Assembly (NCBI GenBank): GCA_033065855.1
Contig: JAVXUO010003038.1
Location: 124,001 to 188,000 of the forward strand
Reading direction: 5' to 3'
Length of the DNA stretch: 64,000 bases
From: Escallonia rubra
Lineage: Eukaryota > Streptophyta > Magnoliopsida > Escalloniales > Escalloniaceae
Shown here: positions 47,901-54,457 of the stretch, piece by piece
How the letters are laid out: each line of letters begins with the position of its first letter
Numbering within the stretch: position 1 is the stretch's first letter
The notes under the pieces: generated by a model
The model's input: only the letters and a program-made list of their open reading frames with translations
Database searches by the model: none
What the model was told of the DNA's origin: nothing
Program-made: the position numbers and the translations under genes

Positions 47901-50900
47901 GAAAGTTGAAACGCAAAAAACTGCTTTCGTATCAGATTTGATTAATGTAAGAAACGAGCACAATTGTATAAAAGGAGCAAGGCCCAATTAGAAAATGACG
48001 TCGCTACGCCGCGTATGATGTTCATGCAAAATTATGAGAAAGGTCGCATAAAGGGATTAACAAAAATAAATTTTGGTTTTATAAATTAGTAGAAAAATGA
48101 ACCCATTTTTGTAATCAAGTGGCTTTTGTAGAAAGATGAAATGATTTTTTATCTAGGGGCTCTTCAAGAAAGGCCCGTACATACACAACGTGAGCCTAGA
48201 ATTCATGTACTGCCTAATGAGTCTTAGGTAAGCCGTTATAGAAAAGAAACAAGATAGCCAAAGAGAACCTAAGCAAGAATGATGTGGTGCGATTACAGCA
48301 GAAATCATGACGCGTTGCAGTTGGAAAATATAGGAATGATGGACTTGATAAACATTAAGGACTTAATACAACGACCTCTTATAGACTGAGCAATTTTCCA
48401 ATCGACTAATTAACGGTTTCACAATGACCTCATCAAAATCATTCCAGTGAACAATCTAACAATACAAATCCAATAGAGGCAGATGTAGTATGTCTAATCC
48501 GTACCTTAAATCACTCAAAAAAAATTTCAAGGTTTTGTAACTTTTCAATAAATTCAAACCCTAAATAATCAAATAAACTGATCTATGTTCTAATTTATAT
48601 AATCACAATTCTAAAATGGTCCAAATCCTCCACGTAATCAGATAGTGTTTAGGGTTACTTTGCAATTGTGGACCGACAGTTGGAAACCTCAAAACTCTAG
48701 GTTTATCCTTCTTTTATTTGTCTGTAAGCCAAAATTGGAAGTATAGATAAACTATAAATTGACTAGCCCTTATTTCTCTAAGCTTGCTAAATAACCACAA
48801 AGACCCCTAAGGATATTTCTTACTTATTCAAAAGTACCCCAAAAGATAGCTAAAATTACTAAGATAAGCTAAAACATGAAATATTTTAAAATAGATTATT
48901 TGGCATCTTACAATTTTTCATCAAAAAGAGAGATAATGCAAATCAAAAGAGTGCATTGTCATTAATAAAGTTCTTGTTTCTTTGCTTCATTTCATCAGAT
49001 ATAATATAATCAAGTGCATCATAAGCAACAGAGAAGACAACAATCAAACTCATGAAAGCACAAAAAATGTGAGCTCCAACGTGTATCACCCGTTCTTTTA
49101 AGCATAGTTTCTTGATTCAGTCCTCACCCACTATGACTTTCGCCAGTAAGAAGTGCGTTCAATACATAATTGGCTTGCTTCTCTTTAAGCACATCACAAA
49201 GTTCACAAGAAGCACCAACCAAGTCTTTCACAGTTGAAACCGCAAAGAAACGATTTTTAACTAAGTCGTGATTTGTTGCAAAATCAACCAATGCAAGTTG
49301 AAGTTGATGTGAAAAACAACAAACATAGAGTGCCACCCCATTCTCCTTTAAGATAAGCGCCTTTAAGCGATTAAACTCACGCATGTTACTTCCTCCATCA
49401 TATCCTTGCCCAAGCAACCTTGTAATGCTTAGTTTGTGTTCACATAACAAATCATCAATTTCCTTTTTTAGTGACACGGCTCTTGTATCACTAACTTGCA
49501 CAAGAGCAATGAATCGTCCAACAACTTGGCCCTTTTCATTCAAGCGTAAAAATAACGACCATTTCTCCTTAGTTGGTATATCACAAGATGCATCAATCAA
49601 AATAGAAAACAAAGAACTACCAAGCTGCTCCGTAATTACCAAGGAGGTTGGTAAGGCCTTAATGTCCTTTTGAATATTGGGTGAAGTTAGCTTGTCATTG
49701 CGCGACTCGTTTTCCAGCACAATGCTCTTGATATCATCATTTCTATTAGCAAGAGCCCTCAAGAGTTCACGAAAATTCCTCTAATCACTAGATTTTTCTA
49801 ATTCATCATAACATCGAAAAGCTATTCGTTGCCGCAAGAGATAATTGATGCATACAATGATGCATTTTGACGCACTTGGTACTCATTTCGATCACGATCG
49901 AATTTTTGAAGAAGGAAAGCTCTAACATGTTGCTTTTCATGTTATAAAGCTTCACACTTGCTCCTAGCTTGGTTACAAGAGCTCGAACATACTCGAACAT
50001 GAATTCTAAGCTTATCGCTTCTCTTCCAATTGTTGAAACCGTAAATGAAAAATAAATAGCCACTTTCTCTTTTTAGCTCCTTCTTTGGTTCATAAATGCA
50101 TCTTTTGCTACATTATATTTCAACCAAGTTAGATACTCTCTGAACAATGCCTTACTGAAGCGCCGCATTTTCTTCCCGAGCTTTGTTTTTAGAGACTTGT
50201 GCTTATGAAGTTGACAGGGTCCTTTAGTAGATACTCTCTGCGTATGTGGTCTTCGTCATTGGGGTGGTAATCACATATTTGAATCCACAATCCTGGACCA
50301 CAAATAATTTCATTTGGAAAAGTGGGAACATCGGAATAGCCATTTCTGAGGCACTAGGCACATTGCCATAATTAATTTCCGGAGCATTTAACTCCAATCG
50401 TTTTGACAAGATGCTTGAATTAACCTCCCGAGTCTTTTTCATCGAGTTGGCATTGGTTGAAATACCTCCCATTCTACAAAGCTTCAAAGAAGGCTGCCTG
50501 TCAACATTATCAAATGCTTTGTTGGTTAAAGGATGATAGATTTGGAGAAATTGCTTGAAAATATCTTTTAATGATTGATATGGAGCAGAAGCTAGTTGAA
50601 AATATCTTTTCATGATTTAAACACTTACAAGAAACCTATACCAGTTAAAAAGCATCCCACGTGTAATGAAGCATGGCAAAGTTGAATAGGCAGTACACTA
50701 GAGATTGTTAGAGAAAAACCTATCACATTAGGAAGTTATTAATTTTACTGGTGATGAGATAGTAAGAGCAAAATGTAAATATATATGCAAAGAGAAGTAA
50801 GGCAAAACATCAATGAAATGGTAGAGTAATGGCTTCTCAACGTAGATATGAACAAAGAAAAGGGTAGTAATGTAATGATGGTATACGTGCCATTATGTCA

Positions 50901-52223
50901 AAGTAGGTTCAAGTCTAGTATACCGACTTCCTTTTCCCGTTCCAAAATCCCAAGATATGCACATGCTTGAAATATTGCCACACCAATCGGAATCAACGTC
51001 CTTTGCCTCAAATGTGATGTAATTAAGCCACCATTTTCATTCCCACAATTCCTAATTCGTAAACTATGAAATTAGAAGTTCCTAATCTCAGAGTTCTAAA
51101 TTGAAAAAAAAGTAAATTATACTTATTATGGGGAAGGGGTTCAAAGAATTCAACTATTTAGCTTTGGTCTTAGGTGTTAAGGATTGAATGCTTGAAGGTA
51201 GATTCAAAATTGCCTCAACCAATCCAAATTCGACAAGACAAGTAGAGGACAACCATTGATCAATGGGAATGTACCATGAGAACTGCAGCCGGCTGAGGGA
51301 GAGGAGAACCCAGGTGAGGTGTGCGGTGTTGCAGTAGCTGTTGTTCTGTCTGTCCTATGTTCACGTGCTGAATGTTGACTTTGTTTATAATTCGTTTGGT
51401 TTTGTTTATTTGTGTAAGTTTAGCATTTAAAATAACCAAAATGACATGTCTTTTAAGTCATCCTAAAACTTTTAGGTACTTTAACATGTAAAATGAATAA
51501 AAGGACATCTCCTGGAAGCATTTTTAAAAATTGGGGGTTGTGGGGTGGGGGTGGGGGGGCTTCTTTCATTCTGTGCTACAAATACCACATAAATGGAGAT
51601 AAAGTTGGAGCAGCAGGTGGGCACTGGCCAAGTATGTCCGCTGGACTACCAGAGTTTACACGGAACTCATAGCACTGCGCGAAGGATTACCGGTGGCACT
51701 CGCTGGCTTCTGGTCATAAACATTGGTAGGGCTATTTCAGCTACTCTTTTGAGCCAAGAAGCCACCCCAGTCTCTTATGAGTGGTTAGCAGGGCCACGGT
51801 GGTCTTTGTAGACTAAAACGGAATCTCACTATGAAAATTTGTGCTGATACTCCTTTAGGAACGACAGGGGGGTGGAATTAGCCAAAAAAGGTACAGATAT
51901 ATCCGATTTGTAGGGCAATGGTTTTAATTGCGTCTTTTTGAGAATTTATGTCACTAGCTTCTTATTCATTTTATACCTACTGTTGGGCATCTTTCTTCAT
52001 GTTCTCATTTCTTCTCATTGTATCTTGCTTGATGAATCCTCAAAGAAAATCAATATAGTTTCTTATGGGTTCCTTACAAGTATATTTAAATCTGTTATTT
52101 TGTGTCTTTCAGAACTATGGTGCCTTCATTGAGAAAGACGGGGCTGGGTTTAAGGGCCGAATCAAGGTTACAGGGTGTAAAAATGGTGATATTGACCTCA
52201 CAGAGTCCTCATGGACATACCAG
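4036..52223 (+). CDS. BGAL9: Beta-galactosidase, GH35, BGAL9-type (exons 1-15, 3' end outside window)
   Basis: It should hydrolyse terminal beta-galactosyl residues of cell-wall polymers in the apoplast. Exons: 4036-4230, 6536-6631, 6753-6865, 8188-8254, 10549-10641, 11020-11163, 11338-11426, 17220-17325, 17722-17809, 17975-18096, 18711-18914, 27063-27292, 45071-45186, 45844-45941, 52113-52223. All junctions are GT-AG, phases agree, and 624 codons stay open. Residues 1 to about 31 form a hydrophobic signal peptide. The mature start [13 protein letters not shown] and the following domain are GH35. [14 protein letters not shown] (181-194) is the GH35 signature with probable acid/base Glu192; WTENW (259-263) holds nucleophile Glu261. 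The sandwich domain follows ([17 protein letters not shown]). The wording matches Arabidopsis BGAL9 better than the other plant paralogues I know. Family length is about 890 residues, so about 270 residues plus the stop lie past 64000. ATG 4036 is the first ATG in frame ahead of the signal peptide. I see no disabling mutation despite very large TE-filled introns. Confidence 0.9.
4697..6051. mobile_element. Foldback / MULE-like element in intron 1
   Basis: The left arm starts GGAACCCATCCCCACC and the right arm ends GGTGGGGATGGGCTCC. They are inverted complements with similarity continuing about 130 bp (to about 4830 and from about 5925). Shared inner blocks are ACGTGGA, GATTCCAAAT and ACCAAAAAGC. 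The interior (5260-5760) is a G/T-rich GGTGGT-type low-complexity stretch followed by (GGGA)n at about 5848-5872. No transposase is visible. Long arms suggest a Mutator-type or foldback element, but I could not find a clear target duplication. Confidence 0.5.
6536..6631 (+). CDS. BGAL9: BGAL9 exon 2
   Basis: Codons 66-97, exactly 96 nt, acceptor TTAG, donor CAG|GTAAGG. It contains [17 protein letters not shown], a hallmark GH35 segment (TIM-barrel strand near the substrate pocket). Confidence 0.93.
6753..6865 (+). CDS. BGAL9: BGAL9 exon 3
   Basis: Codons 98-135 (last split, phase 2). Encodes [15 protein letters not shown] and [13 protein letters not shown]. Intron 2 before it is only 121 bp. 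Confidence 0.93.
6866..8187. other. Intron 3, no recognised feature
   Basis: 1.3 kb of AT-rich intron sequence. The open frames inside lack family resemblance and I see no repeat structure. Confidence 0.6.
8188..8254 (+). CDS. BGAL9: BGAL9 exon 4
   Basis: A 67-nt exon after TTGCAG, encoding [19 protein letters not shown] and ending PAFK|GTATCC. Too short to show up as a long ORF, but it is required to keep the frame. Confidence 0.92.
8255..9532. other. Intron 4, left part, no recognised feature
   Basis: Intronic sequence before the TRIM element. A stretch at 8760-9420 looks like degraded repeat DNA, but no protein family can be supported. Confidence 0.5.
9533..10086 (+). mobile_element. TRIM retrotransposon in intron 4
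   Basis: Two related direct blocks, about 9533-9773 and 9832-10086. Each holds the phrases GGTGGGAA, CACAAGGTAG, TTTCCTGACAGCT or close variants, and each ends CCTGCATCA. Immediately after the first block lies TGGTATCAGAGC (9776-9787), the standard plant primer-binding site complementary to initiator tRNA-Met. The internal region is only about 60 bp and has no coding capacity, which is the definition of a terminal-repeat retrotransposon in miniature. The outer left boundary is approximate. Confidence 0.7.
10271..10341. repeat. (CT)n microsatellite in intron 4
   Basis: About 70 bp of nearly pure CT with small interruptions. Confidence 0.9.
10549..10641 (+). CDS. BGAL9: BGAL9 exon 5
   Basis: Codons 158-188, 93 nt, [14 protein letters not shown] to GGPIIMLQ, ending CAG|GTAAAT. 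It carries the first half of the GH35 active-site signature. Confidence 0.93.
10811..10862. repeat. (CT)n microsatellite in intron 5
   Basis: About 50 bp of CT repeats ending in CTCGCTCG and C-rich variants. Apparent ORFs across it on both strands are artefacts. Confidence 0.9.
11020..11163 (+). CDS. BGAL9: BGAL9 exon 6
   Basis: Codons 189-236. It starts [19 protein letters not shown] and so completes the signature with the probable acid/base Glu192, then [14 protein letters not shown]. Donor ATT|GTAAGG. Confidence 0.93.
11338..11426 (+). CDS. BGAL9: BGAL9 exon 7
   Basis: Codons 237-266 (last split). Encodes [11 protein letters not shown] and [12 protein letters not shown] with nucleophile Glu261. 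The donor is TG|GTATGG. Translating past it gives a non-homologous tail, and the frame rejoins exon 8 5.8 kb downstream. Confidence 0.92.
11905..11933. repeat. (AAT)n microsatellite inside the hAT element
   Basis: About ten AAT repeats next to an A/T-rich run in the left subterminal part of the element. Confidence 0.85.
12150..14445 (-). pseudogene. hAT transposase pseudogene (BED finger, DUF659, hAT dimerisation)
   Basis: Read on the - strand from ATG 14445 ([10 protein letters not shown]). Residues about 35-70 resemble a BED-type zinc finger ([12 protein letters not shown], then RVRAHLLAI). Next is the DUF659-type core [38 protein letters not shown] and VVTDNAPVC, then [13 protein letters not shown]. 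Downstream come [32 protein letters not shown] and [15 protein letters not shown], the hAT dimerisation block. Defects: a stop (TAG at 13767-13769) exactly where the family has Trp (SDGW), a frame change near 12590, and another near 12340-12370. An intron between about 12770 and 12890 is likely. Not functional as it stands. Confidence 0.88.
15221..16485. other. Intron 7, middle part, no recognised feature
   Basis: AT-rich non-coding sequence between the hAT target duplication and the possible gene fragment at 16486. No inverted or direct repeats stand out. Confidence 0.5.
16486..16735 (-). pseudogene. Possible captured gene fragment, unidentified
   Basis: On the - strand, one frame reads [20 protein letters not shown] and then [19 protein letters not shown]. 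After a one-base shift near 16565-16580 it continues [20 protein letters not shown] and [12 protein letters not shown]. The composition looks like real protein rather than random ORF. I do not recognise the family and it is not part of BGAL9. It could be a retroposed or transposon-carried exon pair, or chance. Confidence 0.4.
16736..17219. other. End of intron 7, no recognised feature
   Basis: AT-rich sequence leading to the T-rich tract (TTAACTTTTCTTTCGTAAAG) at the acceptor of exon 8. Confidence 0.5.
17220..17325 (+). CDS. BGAL9: BGAL9 exon 8
   Basis: A 106-nt exon after GTAAAG, completing the split Trp and encoding [18 protein letters not shown] and [15 protein letters not shown]. Donor ATG|GTACAA. 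Confidence 0.92.
17326..17721. other. Intron 8, no recognised feature
   Basis: 396 bp of ordinary intron with canonical ends. Confidence 0.6.
17722..17809 (+). CDS. BGAL9: BGAL9 exon 9
   Basis: An 88-nt exon, [13 protein letters not shown] to [12 protein letters not shown] (last Gly split). FGGTNFGRT and [11 protein letters not shown] are invariant in plant GH35. Confidence 0.93.
17975..18096 (+). CDS. BGAL9: BGAL9 exon 10
   Basis: A 122-nt exon, [20 protein letters not shown] and on to LGPMQE. Donor GAG|GTTTGT. The open frame past 18096 is intron read-through. Confidence 0.92.
18097..18710. other. Intron 10, no recognised feature
   Basis: 614 bp of T-rich intron. The open frames are read-through from exon 10 or chance. 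Confidence 0.6.
18711..18914 (+). CDS. BGAL9: BGAL9 exon 11
   Basis: 204 nt, 68 codons: [45 protein letters not shown], ending AAG|GTTTGA. It marks the end of the catalytic barrel and the start of the beta-sandwich part. Confidence 0.93.
18915..19407. other. Start of intron 11, no recognised feature
   Basis: About 490 bp of ordinary AT-rich intron sequence before the gypsy LTR. Confidence 0.5.
19408..20015 (-). mobile_element. 3' LTR of gypsy element A (reverse orientation)
   Basis: On the - strand a polypurine tract AGGGGGAGA (about 20017-20025) is followed directly by TGATACAAAATCATGTAAAT, as expected at the start of a 3' LTR. The left half (19408-19710) is also present at 54458-54780, so this is a dispersed family. 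The left boundary is set where that similarity begins (TGCGCATACTTA). Confidence 0.6.
20127..20470. mobile_element. 344-bp MITE with perfect 17-bp TIRs
   Basis: The left end CTATGTTACATGGACTC and the right end GAGTCCATGTAACATAG are perfect inverted complements. The interior holds several TCCGAGTCGGA, AGTGTCGGAT and GTGTCTGACACGGG blocks, like the subterminal repeats of the hAT elements in this window. GCTTAA occurs 0 bp before the left end and 2 bp after the right end, possibly a remnant of an 8-bp duplication. It lies in the 3' part of gypsy element A. Confidence 0.75.
20540..22498 (-). pseudogene. Gypsy element A integrase pseudogene, split by a solo LTR
   Basis: The - strand gives [20 protein letters not shown] and [15 protein letters not shown]. 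The family Asp in VSDRDTKF is Asn here, so a catalytic residue is lost. Then come [20 protein letters not shown] and [20 protein letters not shown]. The C-terminal part continues left of the solo LTR as [20 protein letters not shown] and [15 protein letters not shown]. Stops and frame changes are present and the upstream pol is missing. Ty3/gypsy family certain, lineage not. Confidence 0.85.
20731..21815. mobile_element. Solo LTR (1085 bp) with 5-bp TSD inside gypsy A integrase
   Basis: It starts TGTAACGCCCGG and ends GGGTCCTGACA, flanked on both sides by ATATC (20726-20730 and 21816-21820). That is the 5-bp duplication of LTR-retrotransposon integration. The interior (21060-21540) is a degenerate G/T-rich array of GGCTGCCATGG-like units, and every long ORF there is low-complexity. 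Removing the LTR and one ATATC rejoins the interrupted integrase frame region. Confidence 0.88.
22499..23980 (+). mobile_element. 5' LTR of gypsy element B (Tekay/Del-like)
   Basis: It begins TGTGATACCCC and ends in a G-run followed by GGTGTTAAA (family GGTGTTACA). Three bases later comes TGGTAATAGAGC (23983-23994), a one- to two-base variant of the initiator tRNA-Met primer site TGGTATCAGAGC. The 1.48-kb length and the terminal sequences fit plant Tekay/Del chromoviruses. It abuts the broken integrase of element A, so B inserted into A or the junction formed by recombination. Confidence 0.75.
24776..26005. mobile_element. Non-autonomous hAT element (1230 bp) with perfect 8-bp TSD
   Basis: TAGACACA flanks both ends (24768-24775, 26006-26013). 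The left terminus CTCTGAAGCACGGACAC equals the inverted right terminus of the 3.4-kb hAT at 11776-15212 base for base, and its own right end is GTCCGTGCTTCTTAG. Subterminal parts carry many CGGGTGCG and CCGCACCCG units. The middle (25080-25480) is G/C-rich with a 29-bp tandem array and a GAAGAAGG purine tract. No transposase is present, so it probably depends on a relative of the larger element. Confidence 0.9.
25181..25284. repeat. 29-bp tandem repeat inside the non-autonomous hAT
   Basis: Four copies start at 25181, 25210, 25239 and 25268 (the last partial). The unit begins GAACAGCCGCGACCACCCAC and ends ACCTCACC. Copies are nearly identical, so amplification is recent. Confidence 0.9.
26331..27062. 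other. End of intron 11, no recognised feature
   Basis: AT-rich sequence from the gypsy fragment to the acceptor of exon 12. No coding or repeat structure seen. Confidence 0.5.
27063..27292 (+). CDS. BGAL9: BGAL9 exon 12
   Basis: 230 nt after [14 protein letters not shown] to [34 protein letters not shown] and LWYINR (Arg split). It lies between an 8.1-kb and a 17.8-kb intron. Confidence 0.92.
27293..29725. other. Intron 12, left part, no recognised element
   Basis: 2.4 kb of intron. The open frame at 27375-27800 is proline-rich with no family resemblance. A GCAATTGCAATAGC-type low-complexity patch occurs at 28085-28215. A C/CA-rich patch lies at 28960-29230. I cannot support a gene. Confidence 0.5.
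29726..29933 (-). mobile_element. 3' LTR of copia element 1 (reverse orientation)
   Basis: On the - strand the RNase H end is followed by a polypurine tract TTGAGGGGAG and then TTGGAATTTCCAGATTATTA. The short LTR (about 208 bp) ends CAATTAGCTACA at 29726. A short LTR next to this type of copia pol fits Ale-like plant copia lineages. The right edge is uncertain by a few bases. Confidence 0.6.
29942..34940 (-). pseudogene. Copia element 1 gag-pol pseudogene
   Basis: Order on the - strand: gag tail with degraded zinc knuckle (34560-34780), protease [12 protein letters not shown] (about 34450-34490), GAG-pre-integrase [12 protein letters not shown] with an HX..CETC zinc motif (33960-34090), integrase core [27 protein letters not shown], then [14 protein letters not shown] (33424-33900), an acidic linker (32760-33390), RT with [18 protein letters not shown] and [19 protein letters not shown] and [10 protein letters not shown] (30717-31440), and RNase H (29942-30421) ending ADALTKS. 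The YVDD catalytic motif is intact, but frames break in integrase (about 33590), between RT halves (about 30715) and before RNase H (about 30430). A 1.3-kb DNA transposon splits RT from the linker. The 5' end is lost near 34940 at the border with copia element 2. Confidence 0.88.
31443..32740. mobile_element. Mariner/Stowaway-like element (1298 bp) inside copia 1
   Basis: Perfect 23-bp terminal inverted repeats begin CTCCCTCCGTCCCTTAAAAT on both ends, with TA on each side (31441-31442 and 32741-32742), the Tc1/mariner target. No transposase is visible. The interior has GA/CT runs (32525-32580), a G/T-rich GGTGGTGAT-like region (32210-32520) and a patch of GCCTAGGCG-like units (31920-32110). 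It is unusually long for a Stowaway MITE. Confidence 0.85.
34800..34942. repeat. Local direct and inverted micro-repeats at a retroelement junction
   Basis: CTATTAGTGGTGAAATGCAC occurs at about 34851 and 34900, and its inverse GTGCATTTCACCACTAATA at 34813. ACTTGCCAATGGAGGGA occurs at 34764 and again at 34928. The patch lies exactly between the broken 5' end of copia 1 and the truncated LTR of copia 2, so it looks like repair-generated filler DNA. Confidence 0.7.
34943..35331 (+). mobile_element. Truncated 5' LTR of copia element 2
   Basis: It aligns with 41139-41285 and 42165-42373 (GATATTGTAA, ACAGGGCTT, TGGTTCA, later CATGTGAGGGAGA and GCATGATAT). About 135 bp of the LTR start are missing. 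It ends TTAACA and is followed by TGGTATCGGAGCC (35332-35344), a primer-binding site for initiator tRNA-Met with one change. Confidence 0.75.
37385..37579 (+). pseudogene. ALOG (LSH/G1) domain fragment, C-terminal half, inside Pack-MULE
   Basis: In one + frame: [10 protein letters not shown], stop, [21 protein letters not shown], stop, [32 protein letters not shown]. This matches the second half of the plant ALOG domain (LIGHT-SENSITIVE SHORT HYPOCOTYLS / G1 family of nuclear developmental regulators). Two codons of the parent are TAG here: the Trp of QAWGSLDAL and the Glu after GGKP. A non-functional copy; the parent gene lies elsewhere in the genome. Confidence 0.9.
37634..37727 (-). pseudogene. 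ALOG (LSH/G1) domain fragment, N-terminal part, inverted
   Basis: On the - strand: [32 protein letters not shown], then a stop. It corresponds to the FGQYLRNHRPPL...HVLEFLRYLDQ segment that in intact ALOG proteins lies just before the half found on the opposite strand at 37385-37579. So the captured gene has been broken and one part inverted inside the element. Confidence 0.9.
39205..39774 (+). mobile_element. TRIM retrotransposon (570 bp) inside copia 2 RT
   Basis: Two direct blocks share CCCTTATAAGACGTT, CCTATGATCTTA, TTGGCTAGCCCT and GGAGGCATTGCC (39205-39427 and 39634-39774). TGGTATCAGAGC (39428-39439) is the primer site straight after the first block, and AAGGAGGGGAGAT (39621-39633) the polypurine tract straight before the second. 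The outer ends TGTAATGACCCGG and CCGGGTCGTTATACA are inverted complements. The blocks differ in length (223 and 141 bp), so one end is rearranged. It interrupts the copia RT between RLVAR and [14 protein letters not shown]. Confidence 0.85.
41005..42373 (+). mobile_element. 3' LTR of copia element 2, enlarged by an insert
   Basis: It begins TGTCATATCTTTGTAAG right after the polypurine tract and ends AAACTGTTACA. The part 41139-41285 and the part 42165-42373 match the two halves of the 5' LTR at 34943-35331. The ~880 bp between them (41286-42164) are absent from the 5' LTR, so they are a later insertion of unidentified type with GGTACCAAATCCCGA-like ends. Confidence 0.65.
42874..44048. mobile_element. 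hAT-type MITE (1175 bp) in intron 12
   Basis: Perfect 12-bp ends TAGGGGTGGCAA and TTGCCACCCCTA, flanked by GTTCTTGT (42866-42873) and GTCCTTGT (44049-44056), an 8-bp duplication with one change. Subterminal GGGTTGGGTG and TTAATTAATT blocks are typical of this family. The interior is C/A-rich with degenerate CACCACC and CCACCGCC units and no transposase. Confidence 0.88.
44057..45070. other. End of intron 12, no recognised feature
   Basis: AT-rich sequence with a GGTGGTGG low-complexity patch (44275-44410). The - strand frame at 44579-44851 has no family resemblance I can name. Confidence 0.5.
45071..45186 (+). CDS. BGAL9: BGAL9 exon 13
   Basis: 116 nt after [40 protein letters not shown] plus a split Gly. 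Phase matches exon 12 across 17.8 kb. Confidence 0.92.
45187..45843. other. Intron 13, no recognised feature
   Basis: 657 bp of T-rich intron, with a (CTT)n run near 45548-45560. Nothing else seen. Confidence 0.6.
45844..45941 (+). CDS. BGAL9: BGAL9 exon 14
   Basis: 98 nt. The acceptor GCGAAG|GC is the only nearby AG that keeps frame and gives [17 protein letters not shown]. The exon ends [17 protein letters not shown]. The polypyrimidine tract is weak, so this 3' splice site is the least certain of the set. Confidence 0.85.
46144..50613 (-). pseudogene. zf-MYM-type-1-like hAT transposase pseudogene, split by an LTR
   Basis: The - strand starts at 50613 with [20 protein letters not shown]. 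The core at 49124-49762 reads [60 protein letters not shown] and [15 protein letters not shown], the DUF4371/zf-MYM-1-like hAT family of plants. The C-terminus lies left of an inserted [34 protein letters not shown] (46580-46696), then degraded dimerisation block and MSIVKT, ending near 46247. The left terminus CAATGGTGGAGCAAGG (46144) resembles the CAGTGGCGGAGCC end usual for this family. The partner terminus was not found. Many frame breaks. Confidence 0.82.
47001..48912 (+). mobile_element. LTR (1.9 kb) of the same family as 59229-61063, inside the hAT
   Basis: It starts TGTCACGTCTCGACCGGAGG and ends TTTGGCATCTTACA. Most landmarks of the 59229 copy follow in the same order (AGAGGTAGCCAGAGCTCTAA, GTGCAAAGAAGAT, CATATCATATCATGGCATT, AAGGATATTTCTTACTTATT). 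Flanking 5-mers TACGT and ATTTT do not match, so the duplication has decayed or one end arose by recombination. It splits the hAT coding region. Confidence 0.78.
50640..52112. other. End of intron 14, no recognised feature
   Basis: AT-rich sequence that may include the rest of the hAT element (right terminus not found). A G-rich run lies at 51540-51560. The open frame at 51593-51811 is unidentified. Confidence 0.5.
52113..52223 (+). CDS. BGAL9: BGAL9 exon 15
   Basis: 111 nt after [41 protein letters not shown], donor CAG|GTATAG. The expected next exon (family start VGLKGE) was not found up to 64000. Confidence 0.92.
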
Positions 52224-54457
52224 GTATAGTTCTGATCTGTTTCATCTTGATACTGCTGGTTTCTGGGTGCCTGATGGCTCCAAAAGAGAAAAGATAAGTC
52301 TTCAAGGCATGTTAAAATGTCGCTTACCTTAACCCTTAATTTGCCCTCACCACTATGAATTTGATGTGCGAGCCGGGTAGAGCAAATTGCCTCCCAGGAC
52401 CCAACTTTACGTTGAATGTTGATTACTTTCTTGCAAAACGAAATCAATCCAAAAACAACTAATGATTTGCAAGTTTGCTAAAAAAAGAAAATTAGATTTC
52501 TGCAGCAATTTAGTTTTCTGCGTGATTCCAAGAGGATTGTTAAAGAGAGAAAGAGATTGTGAAAAATGTATATTCTTTCATAACCCTTCTGCCATAAAAA
52601 TGGCACTACTAATTTAATTGAACAGAGGGTTGCTAAATCTAATCACGCCTAACAGTTGCTGTATCTGAAACACTTACAGTCATGATTCCACCGAATGGGT
52701 GCAAAACCATGTAGTTCAAACCAAGAAATGGGTGCCAATAGTCTAACGTTTGAAACTGTTTCCAAGTCCAACTGTTGGCTTAAAAAGAATAGCTGCATTA
52801 GGCTTTAGATTCAATGATAATTAAAAGAGTTTGCTAACATGCACATCACAATAATTGTTATGAAAATGTTCCAACAGATATTGTCCATGTGATGATCTGA
52901 TACACTGGATCTTTTCTTTGTCCACATTGTATTGGCAACACTATTTTCGTTCTAAAAATAGACAATATGCAACTAATTGCAGCAAGCGTGGTGCCAAATT
53001 TCCTTCACCTTTGGGCTTCAGCCCTGCTGTATATTGGAGTCGGATTGTAGTAAGAGTGATGCTTCAGCACAGTACTTATGGGAATGGAATAAAATATGCC
53101 AAGCCCTATGGCCGAAGCGATAGAGGCTTTTGCCAAAAAAAAGGTTTAGTTATTTATTTTAATTGGATGAACTATCCTCGGACCAAAAAAGATTTTCCTT
53201 AATTCACCACGTCATTGAACTCCTGTAAAGTTAGCAGTCCTGAAGTACCAACCCACCACTGCCACTTTTATTACTGTAAAAATCCCAGTATCATAGTGTT
53301 CATAGACTAAACATAAGTAAAGTTGCGGATCTACACCTGCCTATTTGATATGAAGATTCTATGCTTATGATGTTTTGCTCATGCAAACCGACAGGTATGG
53401 CAAAAACCAAGACAGTTCAGAGGAAAAGAGTTGTAACTCGAAATTGTCTCATCCTCTTCTTATCTTAACTGCTTGGATATTTGAAAAAGTTTCTCTATCA
53501 CCAAACGCACAACACATCAAAACTTATTTTCAGGTCAGAAACTTCTACGCATATGACGGGCATGTGCAATTTCTGAATAGATAAGTAAGCCTAATAAAAC
53601 CCTTGAACAAAGATCCTTTTTTGTTCTTCTGCTTTTGAGATTGTGTATGTAATTGGGTATAGGCGTAATACAAGTACCTCTTTCATTACTTCCACCTCCA
53701 CCATCCACCATCAACACCTTCAGCCCAAACCTATCGTTCTGTAATCTTGTCCTTTGTCTCTGCCAAAGACTTCCAATTCATATCAACGAATTGGGGCGAA
53801 ATAGAAGCGCGATAACTAAGGTCCTAGAGAAAAGCACCTATGAATCTAACCTGTTGGAAATTTTCTTATGACTTTCCGCAGGGATTTCGAGATGAGTTTG
53901 GAAGGATCATGCCTTTGATTAGGGTAGTTTCGTCCATTAAATAAATCTGCAAGGCCTGCTTACATAGTAGAAACATATAACCAACTCTGTCCAAGTTGAA
54001 GCAATAAGCACATAAGAAGCGGGTTCTTTTGAGACAATCATGGTTATGAATCAACTTTGTTTTGCCCTAAAAAGGTTGAATTGATAAAATAAGTTATAAT
54101 CTGGTGATTGCCAGGCGCACTATATGAAATTCGTTTTATGCATTATGTTTGAAAAGATAAGTATAAACTTTAGTTAGATCTTCCAAGTTCATTCAGATCT
54201 TAGTTGTACGTGGATAGGACTTGATGGTCCAAATGCCAAACTTGAGTTACATATCATGTCTTGAATCATTACTACACAATTATAGTTACATATCATGTCT
54301 TGTATCATTACTACACAATTATATATTTAAGTGTCAATTTTACAAAGTTTTTCTTGTAAAAACCTTTTTGCTTCATGCATCATGTGATAAAAGATGCACG
54401 GATCATGGTATTTTCTTGGCATCAGCTGTTGGTTTGAGAAACTAATGATGCAAGATT
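52224..54457. other. Start of intron 15, no recognised feature
   Basis: I looked for the next BGAL9 exon (expected to begin VGLKGE) in all frames and did not see it. A short frame at 53080-53150 (GIKYAKPYGRSDRGFCQKK) is not identifiable. ACATATCATGTCTT and ACTACACAATTATA are duplicated in tandem at 54248-54323. Confidence 0.5.

Noticed and set aside
52918..53202. + strand frame as BGAL9 exon 16
   Set aside because: Its sequence does not match the expected VGLKGE start or any later GH35 motif, and splice phase does not fit exon 15.
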